Assembly (NCBI RefSeq): GCF_031157525.1
Contig: NZ_JAVIXR010000004.1
Coordinates: 62,001 to 126,000 of the forward strand
DNA from: Marinobacter sediminicola
GTDB lineage: Bacteria; Pseudomonadota; Gammaproteobacteria; Pseudomonadales; Oleiphilaceae
Direction of reading: 5' to 3'
DNA: 64,000 bases
In this document: positions 9,441 through 19,067 of the stretch, piece after piece
Numbering within the stretch: the first letter of the stretch is position 1
How the letters are laid out: each line of letters begins with the position of its first letter
Notes under the pieces: generated by a model
Databases searched by the model: none
Told to the model about the DNA's origin: nothing
The model's input: the letters and a program-made list of their open reading frames with translations, nothing else
Made by a program: the position numbers and the translations under genes

Positions 9441-9474
9441 AAATGCCGCTGCTTCGTATGAAGTAGCGGCATTT
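9441..9474 (-). terminator. terminator hairpin between apeB and tRNA-Asn
   Basis: A 15 bp stem (9441-9455 with 9460-9474, one G-U pair) closes a 4-base loop. Read on the minus strand it is followed by TTTTT, so it can end the tRNA-Asn transcript; on the plus strand ATTT follows, so it may also serve apeB. Confidence 0.75.
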
Positions 9475-9483
9475 AGGAATAAG

Positions 9484-9559
9484 TGGCTCCCCGAGCTGGG
9501 CTCGAACCAGCGACAAACGGATTAACAGTCCGTTGCTCTACCAACTGAGCTATCGGGGA
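9484..9559 (-). tRNA. tRNA-Asn (GTT)
   Basis: The minus strand folds as a complete 76-base cloverleaf with the 3' CCA encoded. The acceptor stem is TCCCCGA/TCGGGGA, the anticodon arm is ACGGA-CTGTTAA-TCCGT with anticodon GTT, and the T arm is CTGGTTCGAGCCCAG, pairing CTGG with CCAG around the loop. Discriminator base G precedes CCA. Confidence 0.97.
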
Positions 9560-9644
9560 ACAGCATCAAGTCGGGCGGCATAGTAGTCGCTTTGAATTAG
9601 CCGGTCAACCCCCTGATATAAAAGGTCAAAATTTGTACCGCAGT

Positions 9645-10598
9645 ATGGCTCATCAATATCGCCCTCCACCCTGGTTTCGCAGTGGCCATGTTCAATCGGT
9701 ATGGCCCGCGTTGTTTCGCAAGGTAAACCTGCAGGAGCCGGTGGGAGAAGTGCTCCCTACGGACGACAAAGATGAGCTGCATCTGGATTGGTATCGCCAG
9801 GGCAGCAGCCGCTTGGCGGTCATTTCCCATGGGCTGGAAGGAAATAGCCGGAGACCCTATGTGAAAGGGCTGGCCAGGGCGCTGATGGCCGAAGGCTGGG
9901 ATGTTCTGGCCTGGAATTTCCGCTCCTGCGGCGGTGTGATGAATCATCAGCCAAGGTTTTATCACAGCGGCGCCACTGAAGATCTGCGCCGGGTTGTGGA
10001 TCATGGTTTGGCGCAAGGCTATCAAACAGTGTTTCTGTCCGGTTTCAGCATGGGTGGCAACCTTACGCTGTTGTATCTCGGCGAGCAGGGCGAGCGCGTT
10101 GACAGCAGAATCTGTGGTGCCGTGGCTTATTCGGTACCCTGCGATTTGGCGGGCAGTGCAGATAAGCTTGCCTTGCCGAGTCGGAAGATCTACATGCAAC
10201 GATTTTTAAAGGATCTTCGCGTAAAGATGCATGAAAAGGCGCAAAAATTTCCCGAACTTATTGATGTGTCAGATTTTGACTCAATCCAGAGTTTTCATGG
10301 ATTTGATGATCGATATACCGCGCCACTGCACGGATTCAAGAACGCTGAGGATTATTGGGAGCAGTGTTCTGCGTTGGGTAAACTGAAAGACATCCGGGTG
10401 CCGGCGCTAATGGTTAATGCCGCGGATGATCCGTTTTTGTCCCGCGAATGTTTTCCGGAGTCGCCGTCAGTACTTGGTGCTCACGTGAGCATGGACGCCC
10501 CCAGGTGGGGTGGCCATGTGGGCTTCGTGGAGTATGGGCAGGGTGGCATCTATTGGTCTGAGCGCCGGGCCCTGGCATTTTTGCAGGGCGTGGTGTGA
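9645..10598 (+). CDS. YheT-like alpha/beta hydrolase
   Basis: A 317 aa cytoplasmic hydrolase of the YheT/embryogenesis-associated family. The nucleophile elbow is GFSMGGN near residue 136, HGLEGN near 62 forms the oxyanion region, the acid is in AADDPF near 265, and the histidine is in GGHVGFVE near 292. These proteins act on small esters or amides; the physiological substrate is unknown. Start choice is not firm: ATG at 9645 has no clear ribosome-binding site, whereas TTG at 9633, four codons upstream, has AAGG at 7 bases. It is convergent with tesA with only 6 bp between stop codons. Confidence 0.85.
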   Translation: MAHQYRPPPWFRSGHVQSVWPALFRKVNLQEPVGEVLPTDDKDELHLDWYRQGSSRLAVISHGLEGNSRRPYVKGLARALMAEGWDVLAWNFRSCGGVMNHQPRFYHSGATEDLRRVVDHGLAQGYQTVFLSGFSMGGNLTLLYLGEQGERVDSRICGAVAYSVPCDLAGSADKLALPSRKIYMQRFLKDLRVKMHEKAQKFPELIDVSDFDSIQSFHGFDDRYTAPLHGFKNAEDYWEQCSALGKLKDIRVPALMVNAADDPFLSRECFPESPSVLGAHVSMDAPRWGGHVGFVEYGQGGIYWSERRALAFLQGVV

Positions 10599-10604
10599 TT
10601 TATC

Positions 10605-11234
10605 TTATTGAAGCAAAGGCTTGAGGACTGGCCATACGTTTTCAAGGAGTATGGGTTGGGCTTCGGCAGTAGGATGAATGCCATCACCCTGCATCAGATT
10701 TTCCTGATCGTAGATTCTGTCGAGAAAGAAGGGAACCAGAGCGGTGTTGTAGCTGTCTGACAGCGCTGGAAAGATGTCAGCAAACATTTGTGTGTAGCGC
10801 TGGCCGTAGTTGGGGGGTATTTGTATTCCCACCAGAATAGCGCGAGCGCCAGCGTCCTGAACATGCCCAACCATGGTTGCAAGGTTGGATTTGATTACAT
10901 CGGGTGGAAAGCCGCGCAGGCCATCGTTACCACCCAGTTCGATAATCACCACGGAGGGGCTATTCTTATCCAGCAAGTCAGGCAGGCGCCGAACACCGCC
11001 ATCGGTGGTTTCACCGCTGATGCTGGCATTTACCACGCGCCAGTTGCCAAGGCCATTGCTTTGCAAGCGCTCACGCAAGAGTTGTACCCAGGCGGTTTCG
11101 GTTGGCACGCCGTAGGCGGCGCTGAGGCTGTCACCCACAATCAGCAACGTTTGCTGGCTGGCCATCACGGGCACGGTAATAAATGCCAGCACAATGAATG
11201 CGATCGATCTTGAATACAGCAGCACTTTATACAT
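10605..11234 (-). CDS. tesA: periplasmic SGNH/GDSL esterase, TesA-like
   Basis: A 209 aa SGNH hydrolase that cleaves acyl-thioesters and aryl or lysophospholipid esters in the periplasm. A signal peptide spans about residues 1-26 (cleavage after VMA). Block I is VGDSLSAAYG, block III is ELGGNDGLRG, and block V is DGIHPTAEAQ, giving the Ser, Asn/Gly and Asp/His of the active site. The frame is open upstream to 11528, but the signal peptide marks ATG 11234 as the start. It is divergent from the ABC pair over 58 bp, the same arrangement as tesA with ybbA-ybbP in E. coli. Confidence 0.9.
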   Translation of the reverse strand: MYKVLLYSRSIAFIVLAFITVPVMASQQTLLIVGDSLSAAYGVPTETAWVQLLRERLQSNGLGNWRVVNASISGETTDGGVRRLPDLLDKNSPSVVIIELGGNDGLRGFPPDVIKSNLATMVGHVQDAGARAILVGIQIPPNYGQRYTQMFADIFPALSDSYNTALVPFFLDRIYDQENLMQGDGIHPTAEAQPILLENVWPVLKPLLQ

Positions 11235-11292
11235 AAACAACTCGTATACCTTGATAAATGAACGTGCTTGTTCCGGGAGCTCCGTAAACAAA

Positions 11293-12012
11293 ATGCAGAC
11301 TATAAATCCTGATAGCCAGCGCCCGATGTTGCGCGTTGAAAACCTGACCCATCGCGTAAGCCTGGAAACAGATACGCTGACGATATTGAAGGCGGTCAGC
11401 CTTGAAATCAATCGGGGAGAATCCGTAGCCATTGTCGGTCGCTCCGGTTCTGGCAAAACCACCTTGCTTGGGTTGCTTGCCGGCCTTGATACACCCACCG
11501 AAGGCACTGTTGAGCTCGATGGCGCCATTATAAGCCGGTTAAGTGAAGATGAGCGGGCCCAATTGCGTGCTCACCGGGTCGGGTTTGTATTTCAGTCATT
11601 TCAATTGCTGCCCGCGCTGACTGCACTGGAAAATGTCATGCTGCCACTGGAGTTGGCAGGCATGGAAGCGCCGGAAAAGCGTGCCCGTGAATTGCTTGAG
11701 CGGGTTGGGCTCGGTGAGCGGCTTACCCATACCCCTCGGCAGCTATCTGGCGGTGAACAGCAGCGGGTGGCTATTGCCAGAGCCTTTGCCTCTGACCCGG
11801 CCATCCTGTTTGCCGATGAGCCTACTGGCAACCTGGATAACCGCACCGGCCAGGAAATTTCTGACTTGCTGATGGCGCTGAATCAGGAGCAGGGCACCAC
11901 GCTGGTGATGGTTACACACGATGATCAGCTGGCTGCGCGTTGCTCCCGGCAGTTCCATATCGAAGCGGGCGAGTTGACTGAGCCAGTTGCTCAGGTGGAG
12001 TTTGCACACTGA
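11293..12012 (+). CDS. ybbA: ABC transporter ATP-binding protein, YbbA-like
   Basis: A 239 aa ATPase of the LolD/MacB/YbbA group. Walker [10 protein letters not shown] is near residue 49, the signature [14 protein letters not shown] near 152, Walker [13 protein letters not shown] near 172. The stop codon shares one base with the start of the permease gene, so the two are translationally coupled. The ATG at 11293 is preceded by GGGAG at 13 bases, a long spacing; the next ATG at 11326 lacks a site. Paired with a large FtsX-like permease and divergent from tesA, it most likely drives the envelope transporter YbbAP. Confidence 0.9.
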   Translation: MQTINPDSQRPMLRVENLTHRVSLETDTLTILKAVSLEINRGESVAIVGRSGSGKTTLLGLLAGLDTPTEGTVELDGAIISRLSEDERAQLRAHRVGFVFQSFQLLPALTALENVMLPLELAGMEAPEKRARELLERVGLGERLTHTPRQLSGGEQQRVAIARAFASDPAILFADEPTGNLDNRTGQEISDLLMALNQEQGTTLVMVTHDDQLAARCSRQFHIEAGELTEPVAQVEFAH

Positions 12013-14498
12013 TGGCTGCAGCAAAAAAACTCATGTCGGTGCGCCGCGACTGGCGAGAGAGAGATGTGCGGGTGGTGCTTGCGGCGCTTATTATCGCCGT
12101 AGCTACTGTAGCCACTATTGCCCTGTTCGCCAGCCAGTTACAACGCACTCTGGTGTCTTCTGCCAGCTCATTTTTGGCAGCGGACAGGCAGCTGGAGGCC
12201 GAAAATGGCCGGCCGGTTCCGGAGCCCTGGATAAACGAAGCAATCGAGCGTGGGCTCGAAACCGGTCGCATGGTGGAGTTCTCTACCATGGTGTTTGGTA
12301 GCGATGCCTTTCAGCTTGTGTCGGTAAAAGCGGTCAGCAACGAGTACCCGTTGCGTGGCGAGCTTGAGATCCAGGGGCCGTCAGAAGGTTCGCGGGTTCA
12401 AGTGCAAAACGGGCCGGCGCCGGGCGAAGTATGGATCAACCCAAGACTTCTAAGGCTGTTGGATATTCAGGTTGGCGATAGCCTTGAAGTCGGTAGCCGC
12501 AAGCTGACAGTGTCGGGCCTGGTGCTGCGGGAGCCGGACGGCGGGTTCAGCCTCTCCGCACTCGCACCCCGGGTGATGATGCACGTGGATGACGTGGATT
12601 CTACCGGCGTACTGCAGGAAGGCAGCCGGGTAAAGTACGTTTACCTGTTTGCCGGCGAAGAAGCATCTCTGGAACGCTATTATCAATGGCTACAGCCGCA
12701 GCTCGAGCCCAGCCATGAGTGGGAAGGTGTGCGCGACGGTGAAACCTTCTCACGCTCACTGGCTCGTGCTGAAAGCTTCCTGCTGCTAGGCGGTAGCCTT
12801 GCAGTCTTGCTGGCGGCTGTCGCTGTGGCAGTGGCAAGCCGGCAGTACGCGTTGTCCCAACGCGACACCGTGGCACTGCTCAAAACTCTGGGCCTTGGCA
12901 GTTCCGGAATCGGCCGGCTTTACCTCAAGCGGCTTGGGCTCTGGGGGGTGACCGGTATGGTCGGCGGCCTTCTGGTGGCCTTGCCGCTGTTCTGGATACT
13001 CACCCGTTTACTCAGTGAGGCATTGGAAAGGCCGGTGCCGTTTCAGCTGGATTCAGCCGCACTCACGCCGGCACTGTTAACAGCGGTCGTTTCCCTGTTT
13101 GCCTTTGCGTACCCGCCCATCAGGCGCCTCAGAAACGTGCCGGCCATGCGCGTATTGCGCAGCCAGCCGGGCGAAACAGGGCGCGAAGCACTGCCTGACA
13201 TGCTGATAGCTATTGTGGCCGTGTTTGGTTTGGTGTGGCTGTATGCGGGTGAAGTGTCTTTGGTGATTTCCCTTCTGGGAGGCCTTGCCTTGCTGTTGGG
13301 CGCTTTGGGCGTACTGGGTTGGGTGCTTGTGGCAACCCTTAGAAAGGTTCGAGGTGGTGGGCATGCCTGGCGCCTGGCGCTGGTTGGGTTGTACCGGCAT
13401 CGCCGTGCCAGCTTGTCGCAAATTGCCGTATTTGCCATGACGCTCATGCTGGCAACAACACTGATTCTGGTGCGCACCTCCTTGCTGGACGACTGGCAAG
13501 CTCAGCTGCCAGACGATGCGCCGAATCACTTTTTGATCAACATTGCTCCGGAGGCAGTGGATGACGTTGCTGCGTACTGGGAAGAGCGTGGCCAGCCACT
13601 GGATCAGCTATACCCCATGGTGCGAGGGCGGTTTACAGAACTGAACGGCCAACCTGTAAAAGAAGTGGTGAGTAAAGATCAGCGGGTAGGCGCCCTCAAC
13701 CGGGAACTCAACCTCACCTGGATGCCCTCTCTGCCTGCAGACAACGTTGTTGTGGAAGGCAGTTGGTTCGAGGAAGGCCAAACCGACGGTGTCTCCGTGG
13801 AGGCAGATCTGGCGGCCGCGCTTGATTTGGCACTGGGTGATGAGCTCACGTTCACCATTGGCTCCGACAAGGTCAACGCAACGGTCACCAGCATTCGCAC
13901 GGTTCAGTGGGACAGCATGAAGCCGAACTTCTATATGGCGTTTCCTCCGGGCGGGGCTCTCACCAATATGCCCGCCACCTGGATAACCAGCTTCCATCTG
14001 CCAAGAGACCGTAAAAGCGAGCTGAATGAGTTTTCCCGGCGTTTCCCAACCGTGTCGCTGCTGGAAATCGACAATATAATTGAACGCATACAGGAAATTG
14101 TGCGGCAAGTTACCCAGGCCATAGAGGCGATTCTGGTGTTGATACTGGCAGCAGCCCTGGTGGTGATGGCTGCGGTAGTCAGCGCTACGCTTCAGGATCG
14201 GCAACGGGAAGGGGCACTTTTGCGCACACTTGGCGGTCGTCAGAGCCTGTTGGTGCGCAGCACCATGCTGGAGTTTGCCTTGCTTGGTGGCTTTGCAGGC
14301 ATTCTTGGGGTGGCAGCGGCAGAAGCGGCGGTCTGGGCGTTACAGTTCCGGATGTTTGAGGGCGCCTTTAGCTGGCACTGGCAAGTTGTTCTGCCTATAC
14401 CGATAATCAGTGCGGTAGTACTTTCATTATTCGGGCGTTGGCAACTCCGGCCAGTATTGAGTGTTTCGCCTATGCTACTGCTTAGGCGCCTCGAATAA
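12012..14498 (+). CDS. ybbP: FtsX-like ABC permease, YbbP-like
   Basis: An 828 aa inner-membrane permease (E. coli YbbP is 804 aa). One transmembrane helix near residues 22-44 is followed by a large periplasmic domain, then FtsX-type helix groups at about 260-385 and 415-490, a second periplasmic domain, and a last FtsX group at about 705-820. It is the membrane partner of the ATPase whose stop codon it overlaps. Type VII ABC systems of this sort transmit ATP hydrolysis to the periplasm rather than moving a substrate across the membrane; the cargo is unknown, possibly hydrophobic ligands handled with TesA. Confidence 0.9.
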   Translation: MAAAKKLMSVRRDWRERDVRVVLAALIIAVATVATIALFASQLQRTLVSSASSFLAADRQLEAENGRPVPEPWINEAIERGLETGRMVEFSTMVFGSDAFQLVSVKAVSNEYPLRGELEIQGPSEGSRVQVQNGPAPGEVWINPRLLRLLDIQVGDSLEVGSRKLTVSGLVLREPDGGFSLSALAPRVMMHVDDVDSTGVLQEGSRVKYVYLFAGEEASLERYYQWLQPQLEPSHEWEGVRDGETFSRSLARAESFLLLGGSLAVLLAAVAVAVASRQYALSQRDTVALLKTLGLGSSGIGRLYLKRLGLWGVTGMVGGLLVALPLFWILTRLLSEALERPVPFQLDSAALTPALLTAVVSLFAFAYPPIRRLRNVPAMRVLRSQPGETGREALPDMLIAIVAVFGLVWLYAGEVSLVISLLGGLALLLGALGVLGWVLVATLRKVRGGGHAWRLALVGLYRHRRASLSQIAVFAMTLMLATTLILVRTSLLDDWQAQLPDDAPNHFLINIAPEAVDDVAAYWEERGQPLDQLYPMVRGRFTELNGQPVKEVVSKDQRVGALNRELNLTWMPSLPADNVVVEGSWFEEGQTDGVSVEADLAAALDLALGDELTFTIGSDKVNATVTSIRTVQWDSMKPNFYMAFPPGGALTNMPATWITSFHLPRDRKSELNEFSRRFPTVSLLEIDNIIERIQEIVRQVTQAIEAILVLILAAALVVMAAVVSATLQDRQREGALLRTLGGRQSLLVRSTMLEFALLGGFAGILGVAAAEAAVWALQFRMFEGAFSWHWQVVLPIPIISAVVLSLFGRWQLRPVLSVSPMLLLRRLE

Positions 14499-14556
14499 AG
14501 CGATGCCTCCGGCAAATGAATCGTCCGTTTGAGGGGGCCGCACACAGGGAAAAGCA

Positions 14557-16947
14557 ATGCCTAAAAGACAAGGTTGGTTTCGGCAGCCGCCGCGGCTAAA
14601 AATAGCCGGCATGGTTGCAGGGCTTTTTTCCCTGGTTTTGATTGCCATGATCTGTGCCGTTTCCATTGTTCAGATCCAAGCTGCGATTACGGCATACGCG
14701 GGTGGCGAAAGTATCTGGTCCAGATCCCAGTTATCTGCTGTGATCTATTTTGACCGGTACGCCCGTTCCGGTAACCCTCAGGAATTGAAACAAGCCAGAG
14801 ACTGGCTTTCGGTTCCGCTTGCTGACCGCGAAGCGCGTTTGGCCATGGAAACTGAACCATTTGATCGGGACGCGGCTAAAACAGGTCTCCTTGCGGGTAA
14901 GAATCACCCGGCTGATGTTGGCGGAATGATCTGGTTGGTGCGCAATCTATCGGATGTTGATGATTTTCAGAAAGCCATGGACGCATGGCGAAAGACAGAT
15001 CCCGGATTGCTTAAGCTTCGCAAAATTGGTGATGCCCTGGAGGCGGAATGGTCTTTGGCGCAGCCTGACCGGGCAAACATTGCGCTGCTTCGACAACAGT
15101 TGGCGGAGACAAACGGCGAGCTGGAAACATATGCGGTGCGCTTTCGCGAAGCGATGGCCAGCGCGACCAGAAGGTCAGCGGGCGTACTATCGATTATAAG
15201 CACAGTTTTTCTGTTGATTCTGGCCCTTGTGGCCTGGCAACTCAGTGCCCGCCTGACACGTTCGGTGCGACATTCGGCGCAGAAGTTTCGCGCCATATTT
15301 GAACAGGCGGCGGTCGGCATAGCTCAGCTCCGGAGCGATGGCTATGTGCTCGATGTTAATGAAGCCCTCAGCAGGATTCTGGGTTACTCAAAGCCCGAGT
15401 TACTTTCGATGCGGTATGAAGACCTGTTGTTTCCCGAGGATTGGGAGTCTGGTCGGTTACAGCAACAGGCGGTCATGATTGAAGATGAGGCCAACTATAC
15501 CTTTGAGCAGCGCCTGAAAAACGCCAACGGAGACGTGCTCTGGGCCAGGCTCACTGTGTCTAAAGCCGAATCACACCAAGATCGCACCAGCAATTATATT
15601 GTTGTGCTGGAAGATGTTTCTGAATCCTACCGCATGTCAGAAGAATTGAGCTACCAGGCGAATCACGATGTGCTGACCGGGCTGGTAAACCGCCGGGCAT
15701 TCGAGCGTCATCTGGAAGCGGTGCTGAATGAAGCACACACTGAACACACCAATCATGCCTTGTGCTTTCTGGATCTGGACCAGTTCAAAGTTGTTAACGA
15801 CACATCCGGCCACCTGGCAGGTGATGAGCTGCTGCGGCAAGTTGCTACAACAGCACGCCATTCACTGCGGGAAAGTGACGTTCTTGCGCGCCTGGGCGGC
15901 GATGAGTTCGGCATCATTCTGCGTAACCTTTCGGCGGATGCCGCAGCTGGTATTGCGGACAAGCTCCGTGTGGCACTTGAGGATATGGCGTTCACATGGG
16001 AAGGCAAAAGCCACAGTGTGGGCGGCAGTATTGGTATTGTGCCGATAACACCCGGCGTTGCCGATATCAGTACGCTGATGCGTGCGGTGGATATTGCATG
16101 TTACGTGGCCAAGAGCCGAGGCCGTAACCGGACTTACCTTTCTGTTAAAGATGACCTTCAGATATCAGAGCAACGCACTGAGATGGAGTGGGTGAATCGC
16201 ATTCAGGAAGCTTTGCAGGAAAAACGATTCTTTCTTGATGCCCAGTTTATCGTGCCACCGGTGAGCAACGGTGGCAGGTTGAGATACGAAGTCCTGGTGC
16301 GGATGAAGGGCGAAGACGGGAAAACTGTTCCCCCGGGTGCCTTCCTGCCTGCGGCCGAACGCTTTGGAATTGCGCCCAAAATAGATCGCTGGGTGATCGA
16401 CGAAGTCTTCCGCCAGTTGGTGGCACATGCCGCGCACCTGGAGGAACTGGATGCCTGCCATATAAATCTGTCTGGTCGCTCATTTGATCAGCCTGATTTT
16501 GCCGACTTCGTTATCGAGCGGTTAGAGCATTATGGGCTATCAGGCCGCAAAATTTGTTTTGAGCTGACTGAAACCGCTGCCATGCACAACCTTGCAGATG
16601 CCCAGGACTTTATGGAACGCCTGCGAGATTCGGAGTGCCGTTTTGCCTTGGATGATTTTGGAACCGGATTGTCGTCGTTCAGCTATCTTCGTCGGCTCCC
16701 CGTCGACTATCTGAAAATTGACGGGGTATTTGTGCGGGACATAGTGACTGACGAAACGGATTTGGCGATGGTACGGGCAATAAACGATATTGGTAAAACC
16801 CTGAAGAAAGAAACCATCGCTGAGTTTGTCGAAAATGACGAAACCCAGGCATTGCTCAAAGATATGGGGGTGGATTATTTACAGGGGTACGGGCTACATC
16901 GCCCGTGTCTGTTCCAGGATATTCTTAGCGGTAATTCGCGAGGATAG
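14557..16947 (+). CDS. membrane PAS-GGDEF-EAL cyclic-di-GMP enzyme
   Basis: A 796 aa dual-domain protein for cyclic-di-GMP turnover. Two transmembrane helices (about 19-40 and 206-226) bracket a periplasmic sensing region; a PAS domain at about 240-355 leads into GGDEF at 370-525 and EAL at 550-790. GGDEF is intact at 447-451, and the inhibitory I-site RESD lies five residues before it. The EAL catalytic glutamate is in EVLVR (E578), a permitted variant of the ExLxR motif, with DDFGTG (D699, D700), LKIDG and AEFVE also present. Both activities therefore look possible; which one dominates cannot be told. Its last 23 bases overlap the convergent binding-protein gene. Confidence 0.92.
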   Translation: MPKRQGWFRQPPRLKIAGMVAGLFSLVLIAMICAVSIVQIQAAITAYAGGESIWSRSQLSAVIYFDRYARSGNPQELKQARDWLSVPLADREARLAMETEPFDRDAAKTGLLAGKNHPADVGGMIWLVRNLSDVDDFQKAMDAWRKTDPGLLKLRKIGDALEAEWSLAQPDRANIALLRQQLAETNGELETYAVRFREAMASATRRSAGVLSIISTVFLLILALVAWQLSARLTRSVRHSAQKFRAIFEQAAVGIAQLRSDGYVLDVNEALSRILGYSKPELLSMRYEDLLFPEDWESGRLQQQAVMIEDEANYTFEQRLKNANGDVLWARLTVSKAESHQDRTSNYIVVLEDVSESYRMSEELSYQANHDVLTGLVNRRAFERHLEAVLNEAHTEHTNHALCFLDLDQFKVVNDTSGHLAGDELLRQVATTARHSLRESDVLARLGGDEFGIILRNLSADAAAGIADKLRVALEDMAFTWEGKSHSVGGSIGIVPITPGVADISTLMRAVDIACYVAKSRGRNRTYLSVKDDLQISEQRTEMEWVNRIQEALQEKRFFLDAQFIVPPVSNGGRLRYEVLVRMKGEDGKTVPPGAFLPAAERFGIAPKIDRWVIDEVFRQLVAHAAHLEELDACHINLSGRSFDQPDFADFVIERLEHYGLSGRKICFELTETAAMHNLADAQDFMERLRDSECRFALDDFGTGLSSFSYLRRLPVDYLKIDGVFVRDIVTDETDLAMVRAINDIGKTLKKETIAEFVENDETQALLKDMGVDYLQGYGLHRPCLFQDILSGNSRG

Positions 16948-17707
16948 CAGCCAGTTCGCCGCTCTTGCGGATGCGTGCCAGTTCTGCGTTGAACTTCTCG
17001 GCAAATGGCCGGGATTCCTTGCGCAGCATAATCCGGAAGCCGTAAGAGCTTATGCCCCCTGAAGACACGAACTGATCCTGCAAGCCTTCATTTTTCAGCA
17101 TCCACTTGCCCACAAGCAAATCCATCACCGCGACATCGAAACGGTCGCCGTGAAGTAAAAATTTAAACATATCTATTTCTTTGGGCACGTCGAAACGCTT
17201 GATAGCACCAGACTCAAAGTGTGGTTCCAGTACCGGGTATATGTAACCTAAATGGGTAACGACCGTTTTTGAAAACAGGTCTTCGGGGGAATGGTAAGTC
17301 TCACCGGTACTTTTGGGTGTAAAGAACACTTCCTGCACATCCACTACGGGTTCAGTAAACAGAAAGTCTTCGGGGTTTTGTGTCCATTCAACAGCCCGGG
17401 AAGTGCCATCGATATAGCTATCCAGCAACATCTGATCTACGCGTTTGCGGGGAATCTTTTTAGCGACGAGTTCATAGCCCAGGCGCTCGGTAATCAGTGA
17501 AACTACGTCCCACATGATGCCGGAGGGCGCGTCCCGATCAACGATCATATAGGGCGGGTAGCCGTTAGGGGAAATGTTGAAGCGAAACACCTTTGCATCG
17601 CTGGCAAACGCAGTGTTTATGGCCAAGGCAAACGTCAGCAATAAGGTCAGGCAGACAAAGCGTCTAGTAAAAGCTGTAAGCCAGCCAGATTTCAGGTGCT
17701 TCATCAA
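16925..17707 (-). CDS. periplasmic solute-binding protein family 3, orphan
   Basis: 260 aa with a signal peptide (cleavage near residue 35, after AFA) and a family 3 type fold: FNISPNGYPPYMIVD at the start and GIMWDVVSLITERLGYEL near 65 match the first lobe of amino-acid-type binding proteins. No ABC permease or ATPase lies nearby, so it may serve as a stand-alone sensor or scavenger. Its end overlaps the convergent GGDEF-EAL gene by 23 bp, which raises the idea that it senses a ligand for that enzyme, but this is inference. A second in-frame ATG one codon downstream is equally possible as start. Confidence 0.8.
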   Translation of the reverse strand: MMKHLKSGWLTAFTRRFVCLTLLLTFALAINTAFASDAKVFRFNISPNGYPPYMIVDRDAPSGIMWDVVSLITERLGYELVAKKIPRKRVDQMLLDSYIDGTSRAVEWTQNPEDFLFTEPVVDVQEVFFTPKSTGETYHSPEDLFSKTVVTHLGYIYPVLEPHFESGAIKRFDVPKEIDMFKFLLHGDRFDVAVMDLLVGKWMLKNEGLQDQFVSSGGISSYGFRIMLRKESRPFAEKFNAELARIRKSGELAAILANYR

Positions 17708-17836
17708 AAGGGACTCTCTGCGGGTGGTACGGTCCGTGGAAGAACTGACCCGGCTAAATCCCTGCCAGAAGGAGGGTAATTGTTACTCGTCTGTCCTGTT
17801 ATTTCAACAGTGTTGAGTAATGTTGTGTTAAACAGG

Positions 17837-17862
17837 AACGGAGCCGGTGTTCGGGCCCCGTT
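17837..17862 (-). terminator. hairpin downstream of the alcohol dehydrogenase gene
   Basis: AACGG at 17837-17841 pairs with CCGTT at 17858-17862, and the stem continues inward with one mismatch and one wobble. It lies 18 bases past the stop of the minus-strand dehydrogenase gene. Only a weak T-rich tail follows. Confidence 0.4.
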
Positions 17863-17879
17863 TCAGCGTCGTTGTTGTA

Positions 17880-19067
17880 TCAGGCCCAGGCGCGTTGCAG
17901 TACTGCTCGTGCGTCCTTCAGATTCACCTCTTTCGGATTGAACATGATGGAGCCGTCGTCGAGCGCCATTTCTGCAATCTGGTCCAGCTGATCTTCGGTA
18001 ACCTTGCCTGTTTCTTTCAGCGTGCGTGGCAGTTTGCAGCGCTTGTAAAGCGCATCTCTCAGCTTGCGCAGCGCCGAAATACTGGCTTCTGCACGGCGGC
18101 TGGAAGGCGTGGCTGCGTATACTTCCGGACCTTCCAGGTGCAAAAGCAACTCGCTCAGCGGTTCACGAATGGTTTCAAGGTTGTACTCAAGTACATAAGG
18201 CAGGTACAGACTCATGCACAGGCCGTGGGGCAGGTGGCAGATAGCACCGGTGGCGTGGCCAAGAGAATGCACCAGCCCAACCATGGAGTTGGAGAACGCA
18301 ATGCCCGCCATGGTGGACGCCTGCGCCAGCTCAAGCCTGCCATCACTGTCTTTCGGGTTGTCCATTACCTGTAGCAGAGAACGGCTGACCTTTTTTATAG
18401 CCGCGGCAGCATAAGCATCGCTCAGGGGGTTTTTCGCCATACACGTGAAGGACTCAATTGCGTGGGTCATGGCGTCCATGGCCGTTGCTGCGGTGATGTG
18501 AGGTGGCAACGTCAGGGTCATTCGCGGGTCGATCACCGCTGCGTTGGGCAGCAGATATGAAGAGGTGAAAGGCAGTTTTACGCCTTTTTTCTCATCGGTT
18601 ATGACAGCAATAGAGGTTACTTCGGAGCCAGTTCCTGCCGTGGTAGGCACCACCAAAAATGGTTTGAGGGGACGTTTCAGTACGCCAGCACCCGTGTACT
18701 TGGCAACGTCATCTCCGCCCTCTGAAACCAGAATGTTGACCGCTTTGCCTGTGTCGATGGCCGAGCCACCGCCAATAGCAATGATGGAATCGCATTTTTC
18801 CTTACGGTAGACGGCGGCAATGTCACGAACGACGGTGGTGGATGAGTCCGGTGGAACATCGTCGTAAATGGAAATAATTTCGAGCCCACTTTCTTCACAG
18901 GCCGCAATAACGGGGTCCAGCAGCCCGGCGGCACGAACGCCCTTATCTGTGACAATCATTGGGCGCTTGGCGGCAAGGCCGCTTAGCTCATATGGAATGT
19001 GCTCAAGGGCGGCTTTGCCGGCAATGACTTTTACCGGGCAGAAGAACTCGTAATAAGTGTTGGACAT
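17880..19067 (-). CDS. iron-containing alcohol dehydrogenase
   Basis: A 395 aa group III (iron-dependent) alcohol dehydrogenase that interconverts an alcohol and an aldehyde with NAD(P). The nucleotide-binding GGGSAIDTGKA is near residue 97, and the metal histidines sit in TAMDAMTHAIESF near 196 and VHSLGHATGAICHLPHG near 265. Its start codon is adjacent to the stop of the SCP2-like gene, so the two form an operon transcribed right to left. In a marine hydrocarbon-degrading type of genome, a fatty alcohol or aldehyde is a reasonable substrate, but sequence alone does not show this. Confidence 0.92.
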   Translation of the reverse strand: MSNTYYEFFCPVKVIAGKAALEHIPYELSGLAAKRPMIVTDKGVRAAGLLDPVIAACEESGLEIISIYDDVPPDSSTTVVRDIAAVYRKEKCDSIIAIGGGSAIDTGKAVNILVSEGGDDVAKYTGAGVLKRPLKPFLVVPTTAGTGSEVTSIAVITDEKKGVKLPFTSSYLLPNAAVIDPRMTLTLPPHITAATAMDAMTHAIESFTCMAKNPLSDAYAAAAIKKVSRSLLQVMDNPKDSDGRLELAQASTMAGIAFSNSMVGLVHSLGHATGAICHLPHGLCMSLYLPYVLEYNLETIREPLSELLLHLEGPEVYAATPSSRRAEASISALRKLRDALYKRCKLPRTLKETGKVTEDQLDQIAEMALDDGSIMFNPKEVNLKDARAVLQRAWA

